DNA of 64,000 nt from Clostridiales bacterium FE2011 (GTDB taxonomy: Bacteria; Bacillota; Clostridia; Christensenellales; Aristaeellaceae), in contig CP069418.1 in the NCBI GenBank assembly GCA_017569305.1, positions 2,418,001 to 2,482,000 of the forward strand. Direction: 5' to 3'. The position numbers and the translations under genes were made by a program. A model generated the notes under the pieces. That model had not been told where the DNA came from, did not search any database, and saw nothing but the letters and a program-made list of their open reading frames with translations. How positions within the stretch are numbered: the first letter of the stretch is position 1; every line of letters starts with the position of its first letter. Positions 9,348 to 16,984 of the stretch are shown here, piece after piece.

Positions 9348-9599
9348 GCGTATTGAGAATTGTTATCAATGAAGTGTATAAAGTCGAACATTGCACACTA
9401 TATACATTTGATATAGCATTGGATAGAAATAGTAGTTTCTACGGTTTTGTAACAAAACTATGTTGCCAAATGGAGAAACAATAGAATTTCTTGTTCTTTT
9501 TTCTGCCGTGGACGGGTCCGTCTGGTAGATGGTATAATATGCATGTTGTGAGTGAAAGATAATTGCATATACTGCCTGAACCTATGGAGGACTTTTTGT

Positions 9600-10130
9600 A
9601 TGGGTACGGGTTATACATTGGGCTGCAAGAAATGTGGATATAAGATCAGCGGGAACCTGGGGGTTGGTTTCTTTTTCCCAAAGGCCTATCAGGAAACGAT
9701 GAGGGCGGCTAGGGAAGGAAAGCTTGGCAAAAGGATTCAAAGGTTCCTTGAGGAGCATCCGGATGGGGCATTGAAGGCGGAGACTGTATTTCTGCAGTGT
9801 GAGGAATGCGGCAAATTAACATGTGGAATGGATCTGTCCATGTATATCCGGAATCCGGAAATGCCACGCAAGGAACATGGAAGATGGAGCGTGGCGATGC
9901 CTTTTGAGGAGGAAGATTATGTTTCTCCGATGGAACTGGAGGATGAAGGGACTTATCAGTTTTATGATTACGGGAATCTGTGTGAAAAATGCGGAAAACC
10001 GATGAAACCTATCACAGATAATGAACTGATGGATAATAATGCTCGTGATGAGAATGATGGGAGTACAGTAGTTACCTGTCCCAGGTGCAAAGAACGGTTA
10101 TGGATCGAAGATATTATCATGTGGGACTAA
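9600..10130 (+). CDS. Zinc-ribbon protein of unknown function
   Basis: 176 residues from the ATG at 9600, preceded by TATGGAGG nine bases upstream; an in-frame GTG at 9552 lacks a ribosome site. Three cysteine pairs are seen: CKKCG at residue ~9, CEECG near 79 and CEKCG near 130, with a last CPRCK near 163, which suits two rubredoxin/zinc-ribbon knuckles. No membrane segment. It precedes another zinc-ribbon gene by 43 bases and shares its tail character (acidic, ending IIMWD versus MVIWD in the neighbour), so the two may be functionally linked. Function unknown. Confidence 0.7.
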   Translation: MGTGYTLGCKKCGYKISGNLGVGFFFPKAYQETMRAAREGKLGKRIQRFLEEHPDGALKAETVFLQCEECGKLTCGMDLSMYIRNPEMPRKEHGRWSVAMPFEEEDYVSPMELEDEGTYQFYDYGNLCEKCGKPMKPITDNELMDNNARDENDGSTVVTCPRCKERLWIEDIIMWD

Positions 10131-10173
10131 AGGCTGGTTCTGCTAATGGCATTGCTGCTTAGGGGTGAGTTAA

Positions 10174-10491
10174 ATGTCACGAGATCTCTGGATTCTCATC
10201 GCGATCGTTCTTTTTGTGCTGCTCTTGGGCGGAAAGGGAAAGAAACAGGGTACAGATTCAGAGAAAAGCAAGGGGAAGAATAAATCTGCTTCCGTCCCGT
10301 CAACCGCTGAGCGAGTGTATATTCCCCATTATATGAAGGATGATGAGTATAAGTGCCCTGTGTGCAAGGCACGATTCTGGAAAGATTATATGGTTTGTCC
10401 AAATTGCGGGACTAAGTTTACAGGAACTAAGGAAGATGACGGGGAGTTTATGGAGGAAATGGTCATATGGGATGATGAAGACGATGACTGA
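10174..10491 (+). CDS. Membrane-anchored zinc-ribbon protein
   Basis: 105 residues. One N-terminal membrane helix (LWILIAIVLFVLLLG) is followed by a charged linker and a C-terminal zinc ribbon with CPVC near residue 65 and CPNCG near 80, then an acidic tail. AGGGGTGAG precedes the ATG. It lies 43 bases after another zinc-ribbon gene on the same strand, probably one transcript. Single-pass zinc-ribbon proteins of this shape are common in Firmicutes and mostly uncharacterised. Confidence 0.7.
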   Translation: MSRDLWILIAIVLFVLLLGGKGKKQGTDSEKSKGKNKSASVPSTAERVYIPHYMKDDEYKCPVCKARFWKDYMVCPNCGTKFTGTKEDDGEFMEEMVIWDDEDDD

Positions 10492-10614
10492 GGTAGGAGT
10501 TAGGAAGTAGGAGGGAATAGATGCCGCAAAGCGGCCAATTAATACTGAAAACTTAAGACTTAAAACTGAAAAATGATGTGGCTAAGGCTGCAGCCGGGAA
10601 AGCGGGTGACTGGT

Positions 10615-10983
10615 ATGGGAATGGGTTGCGAGATAAACCTTATAGATACGGAACCGACGGAAAAACAGGAAGCGCTGTTTATAAAGCTGATCCGTGCTTT
10701 GGAGGATAAGCCGGATGAGTTTGTGATATTTGAATTCCAGAACGCGAAAAATCGTCCTGATACACAGCAGGGGCTGGTGTTTTTCCAGCTGTGCCGGGAC
10801 GGAAGGTTTCTGAATGGTGAGATTCGGATTGACAGGCCGGAAGGTATGCGGATGTACAGAAGGAAAATGAATAAATGGGAAGCGGCGGACTGGCTGCGCT
10901 GGATGATCCGGATGCGTCAGGAGCCGGACATAAAGGGGTGGGAAGACATTACGAAAGAGATCTTTGGCGAAAAGGAAGAATGA
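10615..10983 (+). CDS. Hypothetical protein
   Basis: About 122 residues from the ATG at 10615 (or 10621), which has GCGGGTGA upstream. The frame is open further to an ATG at 10573, but that one lies in a dispersed repeat tag (ACTGAAAAATG) with no ribosome site. The protein has an N-terminal strand/helix region and a C-terminal Arg/Trp-rich amphipathic segment (EAADWLRWMIRMRQEP). No signal peptide or known motif. Possibly a small nucleic-acid or protein-binding domain; I do not recognise it. Confidence 0.5.
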   Translation: MGMGCEINLIDTEPTEKQEALFIKLIRALEDKPDEFVIFEFQNAKNRPDTQQGLVFFQLCRDGRFLNGEIRIDRPEGMRMYRRKMNKWEAADWLRWMIRMRQEPDIKGWEDITKEIFGEKEE

Positions 10984-11006
10984 AAAAAGCAACCGGTTGG
11001 TTGCTT
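10982..11006 (-). terminator. Terminator reading leftward
   Basis: Stem AAGCAACC/GGTTGCTT with a four-base loop; on the minus strand it runs straight into TTTTTT. On the plus strand there is no T-run. It would end leftward transcripts coming from the small membrane gene at 11324-11497. Confidence 0.65.
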
Positions 11007-11014
11007 GATTTCGG

Positions 11015-11199
11015 TGGGGACCGATCCACGGATTTCCTGGCCTGCAGCTCATTGCGTTTCTTCGGCCTTGTACTGGATCGGTGTCTGTGCCTGGCGGCTC
11101 TATATGAACATTTCCCACGGCCTGCAGCATATCGCATTACTTCGGCCGTGTGGGAGATGATTGGTGTCGGTTGCGTGTTTCACGACCGACATCTTTTTA
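11015..11199. ncRNA. Candidate structured RNA: two tandem stem-loops plus terminator
   Basis: Two units 80 bases apart share a 29-base core (11039-11067 and 11119-11147; 24 of 29 identical) starting GGCCTGCAGC and ending CTTCGGCC. The flanking stems differ in sequence but both still pair: ACCGATCC (11020) with GGATCGGT (11075), and CCCACGGCC (11114) with GGCCGTGTGGGA (11144). That is a covariation-like pattern. A hairpin with stem TGTCGGT/ACCGACA and a T-run (11165-11198) closes it on the plus strand. Strand is unsure because a leftward terminator bounds the other side. No known family is recognised. Confidence 0.45.
11165..11199 (+). terminator. Rho-independent terminator
   Basis: Stem TGTCGGT-TG-CGTG / CACG-ACCGACA with a TTT loop, followed by TCTTTTT. 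It closes the tandem stem-loop region on the plus strand. Confidence 0.75.
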
Positions 11200-11229
11200 T
11201 ACGGGGGGAAAAATACAATGGCAGTACAA

Positions 11230-11255
11230 TTCGAAAATTCTGGAGAATTTTCGAA
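11230..11255. repeat. Perfect 11-bp inverted repeat
   Basis: TTCGAAAATTC, four-base loop, GAATTTTCGAA. It lies between the tandem stem-loop region and repeat DNA, with no T-run, so it is not an obvious terminator. Function unknown. Confidence 0.6.
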
Positions 11256-11323
11256 AGGGAGGATGGTATGCCGCATAGCGGCAGGTAGGAGGTGCGGCTG
11301 AGGCCGCAGGAAGAAAACTGTCG

Positions 11324-11497
11324 TTACGCTTTCTTGCTGTGACTCCGGATGTAATAAAGGGCGGTCAGGAGTGAGCTGATCAGCACAGACGGAAACAGTT
11401 GGGGGTTAGTGCGTGCCAGGATAATCAGCAGAATCGGATAGCCCCAGGCGACGAGGAATACCATTGCATACTTGAAGAACATGGCCAGATCTTTCAT
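11324..11497 (-). CDS. Small membrane protein, 57 residues
   Basis: A short reading frame with start ATG at 11497 and GGGAGG ribosome site eight bases upstream. The product begins MKDLAMFFKYAMVFLVAWGY and has two hydrophobic stretches (residues ~7-29 and ~35-50), ending in a basic tail (YYIRSHSKKA). Two short membrane helices and a good ribosome site argue that it is real. No family recognised. Leftward transcription would continue to the terminator at 10982-11006. Confidence 0.6.
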   Translation of the reverse strand: MKDLAMFFKYAMVFLVAWGYPILLIILARTNPQLFPSVLISSLLTALYYIRSHSKKA

Positions 11498-11978
11498 GAG
11501 GATTACCTCCCTTGTTTGCAGCTTTTATCTGGTACGCGTTTATTGTAGCGTGTCCGGATGAGCGAATACAGAACGACAGGGGAGGAATATGGAGGGATAA
11601 TGTTACGGGGAGGGAGGAATAAATACCTAAAATTAATACTTAAGACTTAAAACTTAAAACTTAAAAATGATCCGCGTGGCGGGGGAGATCTCTCCACGCG
11701 CCCGCAGGCGGGCTTGGTCGAGATGACATTATCGCTGCGGCGGGGTATGTGGCGGCAGGAGCATTACAGGGGGACAGACACTCAGTCACATTTTCTTCGA
11801 GAATGATGACAGATCCGCATCCTCAATCAGCGCATTGCTCCCTTGGAGCGGTCGCACTGCTTGTTTCGGATGACTCGTTCGGGTCGCTTTTGCCTTCGGC
11901 AAATGCCACACTGTGGCACCGCTTCCCTCGCTCCCCCGCGGTCACGCTCCTGCCGCTTGCTAGCTTGAAGTATGAAAA
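11498..11978. repeat. Gene-free repeat region with a composite dispersed element
   Basis: No credible gene. It contains an ACTTAAAACTTAAAAATG tag (11640-11668), a TGTCAC-type element start (11764-11812) and a ~150-base segment beginning GATCCGCATCCTCAATCAGC that recurs near 26050, 50483 and 55939. Confidence 0.7.
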
Positions 11979-12003
11979 AAGCAACCGGTGACGGTTGCTT
12001 TTG
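11974..12003 (-). terminator. Bidirectional terminator after DAHP synthase
   Basis: Stem AAGCAACCG/CGGTTGCTT with a four-base loop; the minus strand continues into TTTTTTC. It resembles the hairpin at 10982-11006 closely. Confidence 0.8.
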
Positions 12004-12018
12004 ATTTCTGTATGGGTT

Positions 12019-13053
12019 TTACACCAGCTCCGCCAGGCGGAAGATGAGCTCGCGGCTCTTTTCCCAGCCCAGGCAGGGGTCGGTGATGGACTGGCCGTAG
12101 ACGCCGCCGCCCACCTTCTGGGCGCCGTCCTCCAGGTAGGATTCCACCATGAGGCCTTTGACCAGGGTGGAGATTTCCGGGTTGAGGGAGCGGCTGTGCA
12201 TGACGTCCTTGCAGATGCGGATCTGCTCCAGGTATTCCTTGCCGGAGTTGTTGTGGTTGGTATCCACAATGACGGCAGGGTTTTCCAGGTCGGACTGCCG
12301 GTAGAGCTGCAGCAGGTTCCGGAGGTTCTCATAATGGTAATTGGGATGGGAACGGCCGAAACTGTCCACATAGCCCCGCAGGATGGCGTGGGCCAGGGGA
12401 TTGCCTGTGGTGCTGACTTCCCAGTTCCGGTAGATGAATTCCTGGGGGCTCTGGGCCGCGGCAATGGAGTTCATCATCACGGTGATATCCCCGGCGGTGG
12501 GGTTCTTCATGCCCACGGCGATGCCCAGGCCGCTGGCCACCAGGCGGTGCTCCTGGTTTTCCACGGAGCGGGCGCCGACGGCCACATAGCCTAACAGGTC
12601 GGAGAGATAGCTGAAGTTGGCGGGATAGAGCATTTCTTCCGCACAGGTGAAGCCGGTTTCCCGGATGACCCGCATATGGAGCTGGCGGATGGCGATGATG
12701 CCGGCCAGCATATCTTCTTTCTTTTCCGGATCCGGCTGGTGGAGCATGCCCTTGTAGCCCACGCCTTTGGTGCGGGGCTTATTGGTATAAACCCGGGGAA
12801 CAATGAGGAGCTTTTCGCAGACCTCATGGTTCACTTCCGTGAGGCGGGACATATATTCCAGGACAGCGTCTTCCCGGTCCGCGGAGCAGGGGCCGATGAG
12901 GAGCAGCATACGGGAATCCTTGCCGGTCAGGACATCGGAGATTTCCCGGTCGCGGTTCTCCTTGATTTCCTGAATGGTGATATCGGCAGGGTAATCCCGC
13001 TTGATCTCCTGGGGAAGGGGCATTTTGCGGACAAATTCCATGGGGGCACTCAT
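12019..13053 (-). CDS. aroF: 3-deoxy-7-phosphoheptulonate (DAHP) synthase, type I
   Basis: 344 residues from the ATG at 13053, with GAGGTG nine bases upstream; an in-frame GTG at 13065 is part of that ribosome site. The enzyme condenses phosphoenolpyruvate with erythrose 4-phosphate, the first step of the shikimate pathway. Family signatures include LLIGPCSADRED, PRVYTNKPRTKGVGYKG, GAR-S-ENQEHR, NPTAGDI and VSTTGNPLAHAILRG, with metal/substrate residues in DTNHNNSGK and GQSITDPCLGW. Length and motifs are those of the AroF/G/H type, usually feedback-controlled by one aromatic amino acid; which one cannot be told here. It lies downstream of the aromatic-type ABC transporter on the same strand, separated by repeats. 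Confidence 0.93.
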   Translation of the reverse strand: MSAPMEFVRKMPLPQEIKRDYPADITIQEIKENRDREISDVLTGKDSRMLLLIGPCSADREDAVLEYMSRLTEVNHEVCEKLLIVPRVYTNKPRTKGVGYKGMLHQPDPEKKEDMLAGIIAIRQLHMRVIRETGFTCAEEMLYPANFSYLSDLLGYVAVGARSVENQEHRLVASGLGIAVGMKNPTAGDITVMMNSIAAAQSPQEFIYRNWEVSTTGNPLAHAILRGYVDSFGRSHPNYHYENLRNLLQLYRQSDLENPAVIVDTNHNNSGKEYLEQIRICKDVMHSRSLNPEISTLVKGLMVESYLEDGAQKVGGGVYGQSITDPCLGWEKSRELIFRLAELV

Positions 13054-13080
13054 TCGGTGGAACACCTCATTCGTTTGAAG

Positions 13081-13160
13081 TAGGAGGGTATGCCGCTTCG
13101 CGGCAGGTAGGAGGGAATGCCGCTTCGCGGCAGGTAGGAGGGAATGCCGCTTCGCGGCAG
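13081..13160. repeat. 27-bp tandem repeat, three copies
   Basis: Three head-to-tail copies of a unit with TAGGAGGGAATGCCGC, each holding the small hairpin TGCCGC-TT-GCGGCA. It is followed by GGTAGGA strings and a TGTGACAG...CTGTCACA palindrome at 13188-13223. Confidence 0.85.
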
Positions 13161-13187
13161 GTAGGAGGTAGGAAGTAGGAGTGAAGA

Positions 13188-13223
13188 GATGTGACAGTAG
13201 GGAACTGTCCCCGCTGTCACATC
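13188..13223. repeat. Short TGTCAC-type palindromic element
   Basis: GATGTGACAG at one end and CTGTCACATC at the other, with an inner GGGA...TCCC. A minimal form of the element found about ten times in the window. Confidence 0.7.
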
Positions 13224-13286
13224 AGTGTTGAGTGATGAGTGAAGAGTGAAAAGTGAAGAGTGTAGAGTGTAGAGTTGCTGCTGACT

Positions 13287-14093
13287 TTAGGTCAGCAGCA
13301 TTCTGTCATTAACCAGCTCACGGCCGGAAGCTTTTTCGAATTGGGCGAGGAGATCCTCGACGGTCATGTGCTGTTTCTCTTCCGCGTTCAGGTCCAGGAT
13401 GACCTTGCCTTCGTGCATCATGATGGTGCGGTTGCCGAGGGCCAGGGCGTCCTTCATGTTATGGGTGACCATGAGGGCGGTGAGGTTGTTTTCCTCGATC
13501 AGGTGGCGGGTGAGGCGCAGGACCTTCTCCGCGGTCTTGGGGTCCAGGGCGGCGGTGTGCTCGTCCAGGAGCAGGAGCTCCGGCTTCTGGAGGGTGGCCA
13601 TGAGCAGGGTCAGGGCCTGGCGCTGTCCGCCGGACAGGAGGCCCACCTTGCTGGACATACGGGTCTCCAGGCCCAGATCCAGGGTGGCCAGCTTTTCCTT
13701 ATACAGGATCCGCTCCTTTGCGGAGATGCCCCAGCCCAGGCCGCGGCGCTGTCCCCGGCGGTAGGCAAGGGCCAGGTTTTCCTCAATGTTCATGGAGGCG
13801 GCGGTGCCGGTCATGGGATCCTGGAAGACGCGGCCCAGGAGGGCGGCCCGCTTGTGCTCCGGCAGGTGGGTGATATCCCGTCCGCCGAGGGTGATGGTGC
13901 CGTTATCAATCTGGAAGGTACCGGCGATGGCGTTGAGCATGGTGCTCTTGCCGGCACCGTTGCCGCCGATGACCGTAATGAAATCGCCCTTGTTCAGGGT
14001 CAGGTCCACACCAGCCAGCGCCATCTTGCGCATGACGGTGCCGGGGTTGAAGGTTTTCCGCAGGTCTTTGAGCACGAGCATTTCATCAGCCAT
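13287..14093 (-). CDS. ABC transporter ATP-binding protein (TrpZ-type)
   Basis: 268 residues. Walker A GGNGAGKST (residue ~43), Q-loop FQDPMTGT, signature LLSGGQRQA, Walker B LLLLDEHTAALD and the switch histidine in VTHNMKDAL are all present. It starts eight bases inside the end of the permease gene and belongs to a three-gene TrpXYZ-type importer with the permease and the binding protein upstream. A hairpin GCTGCTGAC/GTCAGCAGC spans its stop codon. It energises uptake of, most likely, an aromatic amino acid. Confidence 0.88.
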   Translation of the reverse strand: MADEMLVLKDLRKTFNPGTVMRKMALAGVDLTLNKGDFITVIGGNGAGKSTMLNAIAGTFQIDNGTITLGGRDITHLPEHKRAALLGRVFQDPMTGTAASMNIEENLALAYRRGQRRGLGWGISAKERILYKEKLATLDLGLETRMSSKVGLLSGGQRQALTLLMATLQKPELLLLDEHTAALDPKTAEKVLRLTRHLIEENNLTALMVTHNMKDALALGNRTIMMHEGKVILDLNAEEKQHMTVEDLLAQFEKASGRELVNDRMLLT

Positions 14094-15030
14094 GGTGTTT
14101 CCCTCCCTTCAGCTTCCGGGTGAGAATGCGGTCTTTCCAGTAGGGCATGGCCAGGAAGACGGCCACGACCAGCGCGGTGAGCAGCTTCAGGTCGTCGGTG
14201 TTCAGGCCCAGCCACAGCACCACCTGGATGACCAGGTAATAGATGATGGCGCCCAGGGAAACGGCCAGGAGCTTCAGGGCGAAGTTCCTAAAGAGCTTGC
14301 CGAAGATCACCTCGCCGATGATGACGGCCGCCAGGCCGATGACGATGGCGCCCCGGCCCATGGACACATCCGCGAAGCCCTGGTACTGGGCCATGAGGGC
14401 GCCGGAGAAGGCGACCAGGCCGTTGCTGATCATCAGGCCAACGAGCTTGCCGGTGTTGGTGTTGATCCCCTGGGCCCGGGCCATCTGCTGGTTGGAACCC
14501 ACGGCCCGGAGGCTGCAGCCGTATTCCGTGCCGAAGAACCAGTACATGATGGCGATGAGCACGAGGGTCAGAAGGAGCATCAGCCAGATGGGATTATCCA
14601 GCGCCATGTGGCCGACGTTGCGCAGGGACACCAGCATGTTCTTATACTTGTTGATGCTCATAGGCACGTTGGCCCGGGAGCCGAGATCCGTACCGATGCC
14701 CTGGATCCGCAGGTTGACGGAATAGAGGGCAAGCTGGGTCAGGATACCGGCGAGGATGGCCGGGATGCCCATGGAGGTATGGAAGACGCCGGTGACCGCA
14801 CCGGCCAGCATACCCACCACAAGGGCGATGAGGGTGGCCAGCCAGGGATTGACGCCGCTGGTGATCAGGATGGCCGCGACGGCACCGCCGGTGGCGAAAG
14901 AGCCGTCCACCGTCAGGTCCGCGATATCCAGGATGCGGAAGGTGATGTAGACCCCGATGGCCATGATGCCCCAGATGAGACCCTGGGCCACGGCGCCGGG
15001 AAGCTGGTTAAGTAGCTGTGCAATGTTCAA
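14086..15030 (-). CDS. ABC transporter permease (TrpY-type)
   Basis: 314 residues with eight to ten hydrophobic segments, of the LivH/branched-chain-like fold: GIYITFRILDIADLTVDGSF near the N-terminus and AVGSNQQMARAQGINTN in the cytoplasmic coupling region are typical. The ATG follows GGAGGTTTCCCTTG. Four-base-scale overlap with the ATPase gene shows co-translation. It pairs with a DUF534/ABC_sub_bind-type binding protein, the TrpXYZ arrangement. Confidence 0.88.
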   Translation of the reverse strand: MNIAQLLNQLPGAVAQGLIWGIMAIGVYITFRILDIADLTVDGSFATGGAVAAILITSGVNPWLATLIALVVGMLAGAVTGVFHTSMGIPAILAGILTQLALYSVNLRIQGIGTDLGSRANVPMSINKYKNMLVSLRNVGHMALDNPIWLMLLLTLVLIAIMYWFFGTEYGCSLRAVGSNQQMARAQGINTNTGKLVGLMISNGLVAFSGALMAQYQGFADVSMGRGAIVIGLAAVIIGEVIFGKLFRNFALKLLAVSLGAIIYYLVIQVVLWLGLNTDDLKLLTALVVAVFLAMPYWKDRILTRKLKGGKHHG

Positions 15031-15423
15031 GGGAAACCTCCGGTAAATCAGAATTCATAATTCATAATTCATAATTCAGAATTATTTTTTTGCGGATACA
15101 TAAAGTATGAGTAAACCGCAACGCCTACGTTGTCATTTCGAGCGACCGAAGGGAGTCGAGAAATCTCCCGGCCCGTCCACGTTCGGGAACGCAATAGGGA
15201 CAGCGCGGCGTTCACGCTGGGCGGAATATGACAGAGGGAAAAGAACACTCGAACCCCTTCCTCGGGTTGAAGAAGGGGTGGAGTTGTTGATAGCCTACGG
15301 CAAGAGCAGTGACAGGGGGACAGACCCACAGTCACATTTTCTTCGAAAACAGTGACAGTGGTTCAGTCCCCAGCAGTCACACTCTTGCCGCTGCTGCGCT
15401 GCGGATGAATCCTTGCGCAGGGA
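15031..15423. repeat. Gene-free repeat region inside the transporter operon
   Basis: Lies between the binding-protein and permease genes. It has an AATTCATAATTC string (15050-15085), a GTCATTTCGAGCGACC-type dispersed repeat (15125-15200) and a TGTCAC-type element (15308-15380). No credible gene. The repeats appear to have inserted in an operon that is otherwise contiguous. Confidence 0.75.
15308..15380. repeat. TGTCAC-type palindromic element
   Basis: GTGACAGGGGGACAG ... CAGTGACAG ... CAGTCCCCAGCAGTCAC; same family as 17784-17858 and others. Confidence 0.7.
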
Positions 15424-16374
15424 TTACTCGATCGGCAGATAGCCTTCGGGGATGGTGACACCAAGCTCGGCGGCGTTGGCGGCATTGTACTTCTTGGTGA
15501 ACTGGGGCGCATAGGCAATGGGCATGGCCGCGATGTCAGCGCCGTTCACCAGGATGTCATAGGCCATTTCACCGGTCTTGTAGCCGATGTCATAGTAGGA
15601 GATGGTCAGGGTGGCGACGCCGCAGCCGGCGCAGATGCCTTCCTCACCGGCGACAACCGGGGTCTTGGCGGGGATCACCACGTTGGCAATGGCTTCGGTA
15701 TTGCCGGCGGCGGTGTTATCGGTGGGGATGTAGATGACGTCGCACTCGGTCGCGGTCTGGGCGACGGAGGCCAGGTCGTTGGAGTCATTGAAGCCGTAGC
15801 GCTTGCACTCCAGGCCCATGGCGGTCAGGTAGCCCTCGATGGTCTTGATCTGGAAGATGGAGTTGGGCTCGGCGTTGCAGTAGAGCAGACCCACGGTCTT
15901 GGCTTCCGGGAACAGCTCCTGGATCATGGCAGCCTGGCCGTCCAGGGGAGCCAGGTCGCTGGTGCCGGAGACGTTCAGGCCGGTGGCACCGTCTTCGGTG
16001 AGCTCAATTTCCATGGCGGATTCATAGTTGGTGATGGAGGTGGCCAGCACCGGGATGTCCGCGGTGGCGGTGGCGCAGGCGAGCATGGCGGGAGTGGCGT
16101 TGGCCATGATCAGGTCCACCTGCTTGGAAACCAGCTGGCCGGCGATCTGGGCACAGTTGTTGGCGTCGCCGGAAGCGTTGCCTTCATCAAAGGAAACCTT
16201 GTCGCCCAGCTTTTCAGTCAGGGCGTCCTTAAAGCCCTGGGTAGCGGCGTCCAGCGCGGGATGCTGGATCAGCTGAAGAATACCGACGTTATAGGTCTTG
16301 TCGTCAGCGGACGCGAAGGCGCATACGCCAAGGATCAGGGACAGGGCAAGCAGCAGGGAAACAACCTTTTTCAT
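15424..16374 (-). CDS. ABC transporter substrate-binding protein (TrpX-type)
   Basis: 316 residues. A signal peptide (MKKVVSLLLALSLILGVCAF, cleavage near ASA/DD) precedes an ABC_sub_bind (DUF534) periplasmic-binding fold with VGILQLIQHPALDAATQGF and VDLIMANATPAM, typical of the TrpX group. GVCAF could alternatively act as a lipobox. AAGGAGGGTTCCCC precedes the ATG. A T-box leader lies directly upstream and governs the operon with the permease and ATPase. TrpX family members are linked to tryptophan; here the T-box specifier argues for phenylalanine, so the substrate is given as aromatic amino acid. Confidence 0.85.
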   Translation of the reverse strand: MKKVVSLLLALSLILGVCAFASADDKTYNVGILQLIQHPALDAATQGFKDALTEKLGDKVSFDEGNASGDANNCAQIAGQLVSKQVDLIMANATPAMLACATATADIPVLATSITNYESAMEIELTEDGATGLNVSGTSDLAPLDGQAAMIQELFPEAKTVGLLYCNAEPNSIFQIKTIEGYLTAMGLECKRYGFNDSNDLASVAQTATECDVIYIPTDNTAAGNTEAIANVVIPAKTPVVAGEEGICAGCGVATLTISYYDIGYKTGEMAYDILVNGADIAAMPIAYAPQFTKKYNAANAAELGVTIPEGYLPIE

Positions 16375-16446
16375 GGGGAACCCTCCTTAAAAATCAAATC
16401 GGGATCGTGTATCTTTTCTCCCCTTGGGGGAGGGAAAAGCGGGAAA

Positions 16447-16712
16447 TAAAAAATCCTCCGGACCCTTCCGAAGGACGATTACTCATCGTGGTACCACCTT
16501 GGTTCGCCGCGCCATTGCGGCCTCAGGGACGGACTAACATCCATCCTGCGGAAGATAACGGCCGCATTCCGTCACCGCCTACTTGCCATACTGGTTTCAA
16601 CGGGAAGCTACAAGGGGAATTTCACCGACCGGCGGTCTCCCCGCTTTCAGCATACACGGGGCTCTCTGGACACCGCCATGATCCGGCTACTCGCCTTGAT
16701 CATCGCTTTTGC
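16447..16712 (-). ncRNA. T-box leader, specifier probably UUC (Phe)
   Basis: On the minus strand the antiterminator signature TGGTACCACG (16496-16487) matches the T-box consensus TGGNACCRCG. Stem I features are present: AGTA (16691-16688), AGAGAG, GCTGAAAG and GTGAA. The base of the specifier loop is CAAGG (16698-16694) pairing CCTTG. Between GAA and CCTTG the sequence is ATTCC, so reading one base after GAA gives UUC, a Phe codon; reading directly gives AUU. No UGG (Trp) is there. The terminator TCCTTCGGA/TCCGGAGGA plus TTTTTT ends at 16448. Confidence 0.9.
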
Positions 16713-16715
16713 GGT

Positions 16716-16745
16716 ATTATAATTTCCGTACATAAGGACTGTCAA
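16716..16745 (-). promoter_or_regulatory. Promoter of the T-box transporter operon
   Basis: On the minus strand TTGACA (16745-16740) and TATAAT (16721-16716) are separated by 18 bases, just upstream of the T-box. Confidence 0.85.
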
Positions 16746-16859
16746 GCAATCCATACGGAAAGTACAGACGGAGAACAAGAGGATTAACAGGGAGGAGGTA
16801 GGAGGTAGGAGGTAGGAGGTTCTCTTTTAATTAATACTTAAAACTTAAAACTGAAAACT

Positions 16860-16912
16860 TAAAAATGGCGGAGGGATGACTCCGTCATCCTTTGAATGAA
16901 TGATCGGAACTT
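16860..16912. terminator. Tagged terminator-like hairpin
   Basis: An ACTTAAAAATGGCGG tag is followed by GGATGAC-TCC-GTCATCC and TTTG. The same tag precedes unrelated hairpins elsewhere in the window. Confidence 0.5.
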
Positions 16913-16949
16913 CTCAATCCCAGCCATATGCTTTTCTCCCAATTAATGG

Positions 16950-16955
16950 TATAAT
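16950..16955 (+). promoter_or_regulatory. -10 element of the hydrolase gene
   Basis: TATAAT 30 bases before the start codon; no convincing -35 at normal spacing. Confidence 0.4.
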
Positions 16956-16984
16956 CAGGCAACTGAGGACAATGGAGGCCGGAC

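Noticed and set aside
9257..9484. 75-codon frame after the secreted-protein gene
   Set aside because: It runs through the strong terminator at 9311-9347 and has no ribosome site.
10875..11288. 137-codon plus-strand frame
   Set aside because: Overlaps the end of another gene and the tandem stem-loop/terminator region; no ribosome site at its start.
11749..11991. 80-codon frame, with a similar one at 26045-26236
   Set aside because: Both fall in copies of the same dispersed repeat; the shared protein text comes from repeat homology, not from a gene.
13275..15015. Plus-strand frames across the ABC transporter genes
   Set aside because: Antisense to genes with complete Walker and membrane features.
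16447..16712. Trp-specific T-box, as expected for TrpXYZ
   Set aside because: No UGG in the specifier loop; the triplet there reads UUC (or AUU).
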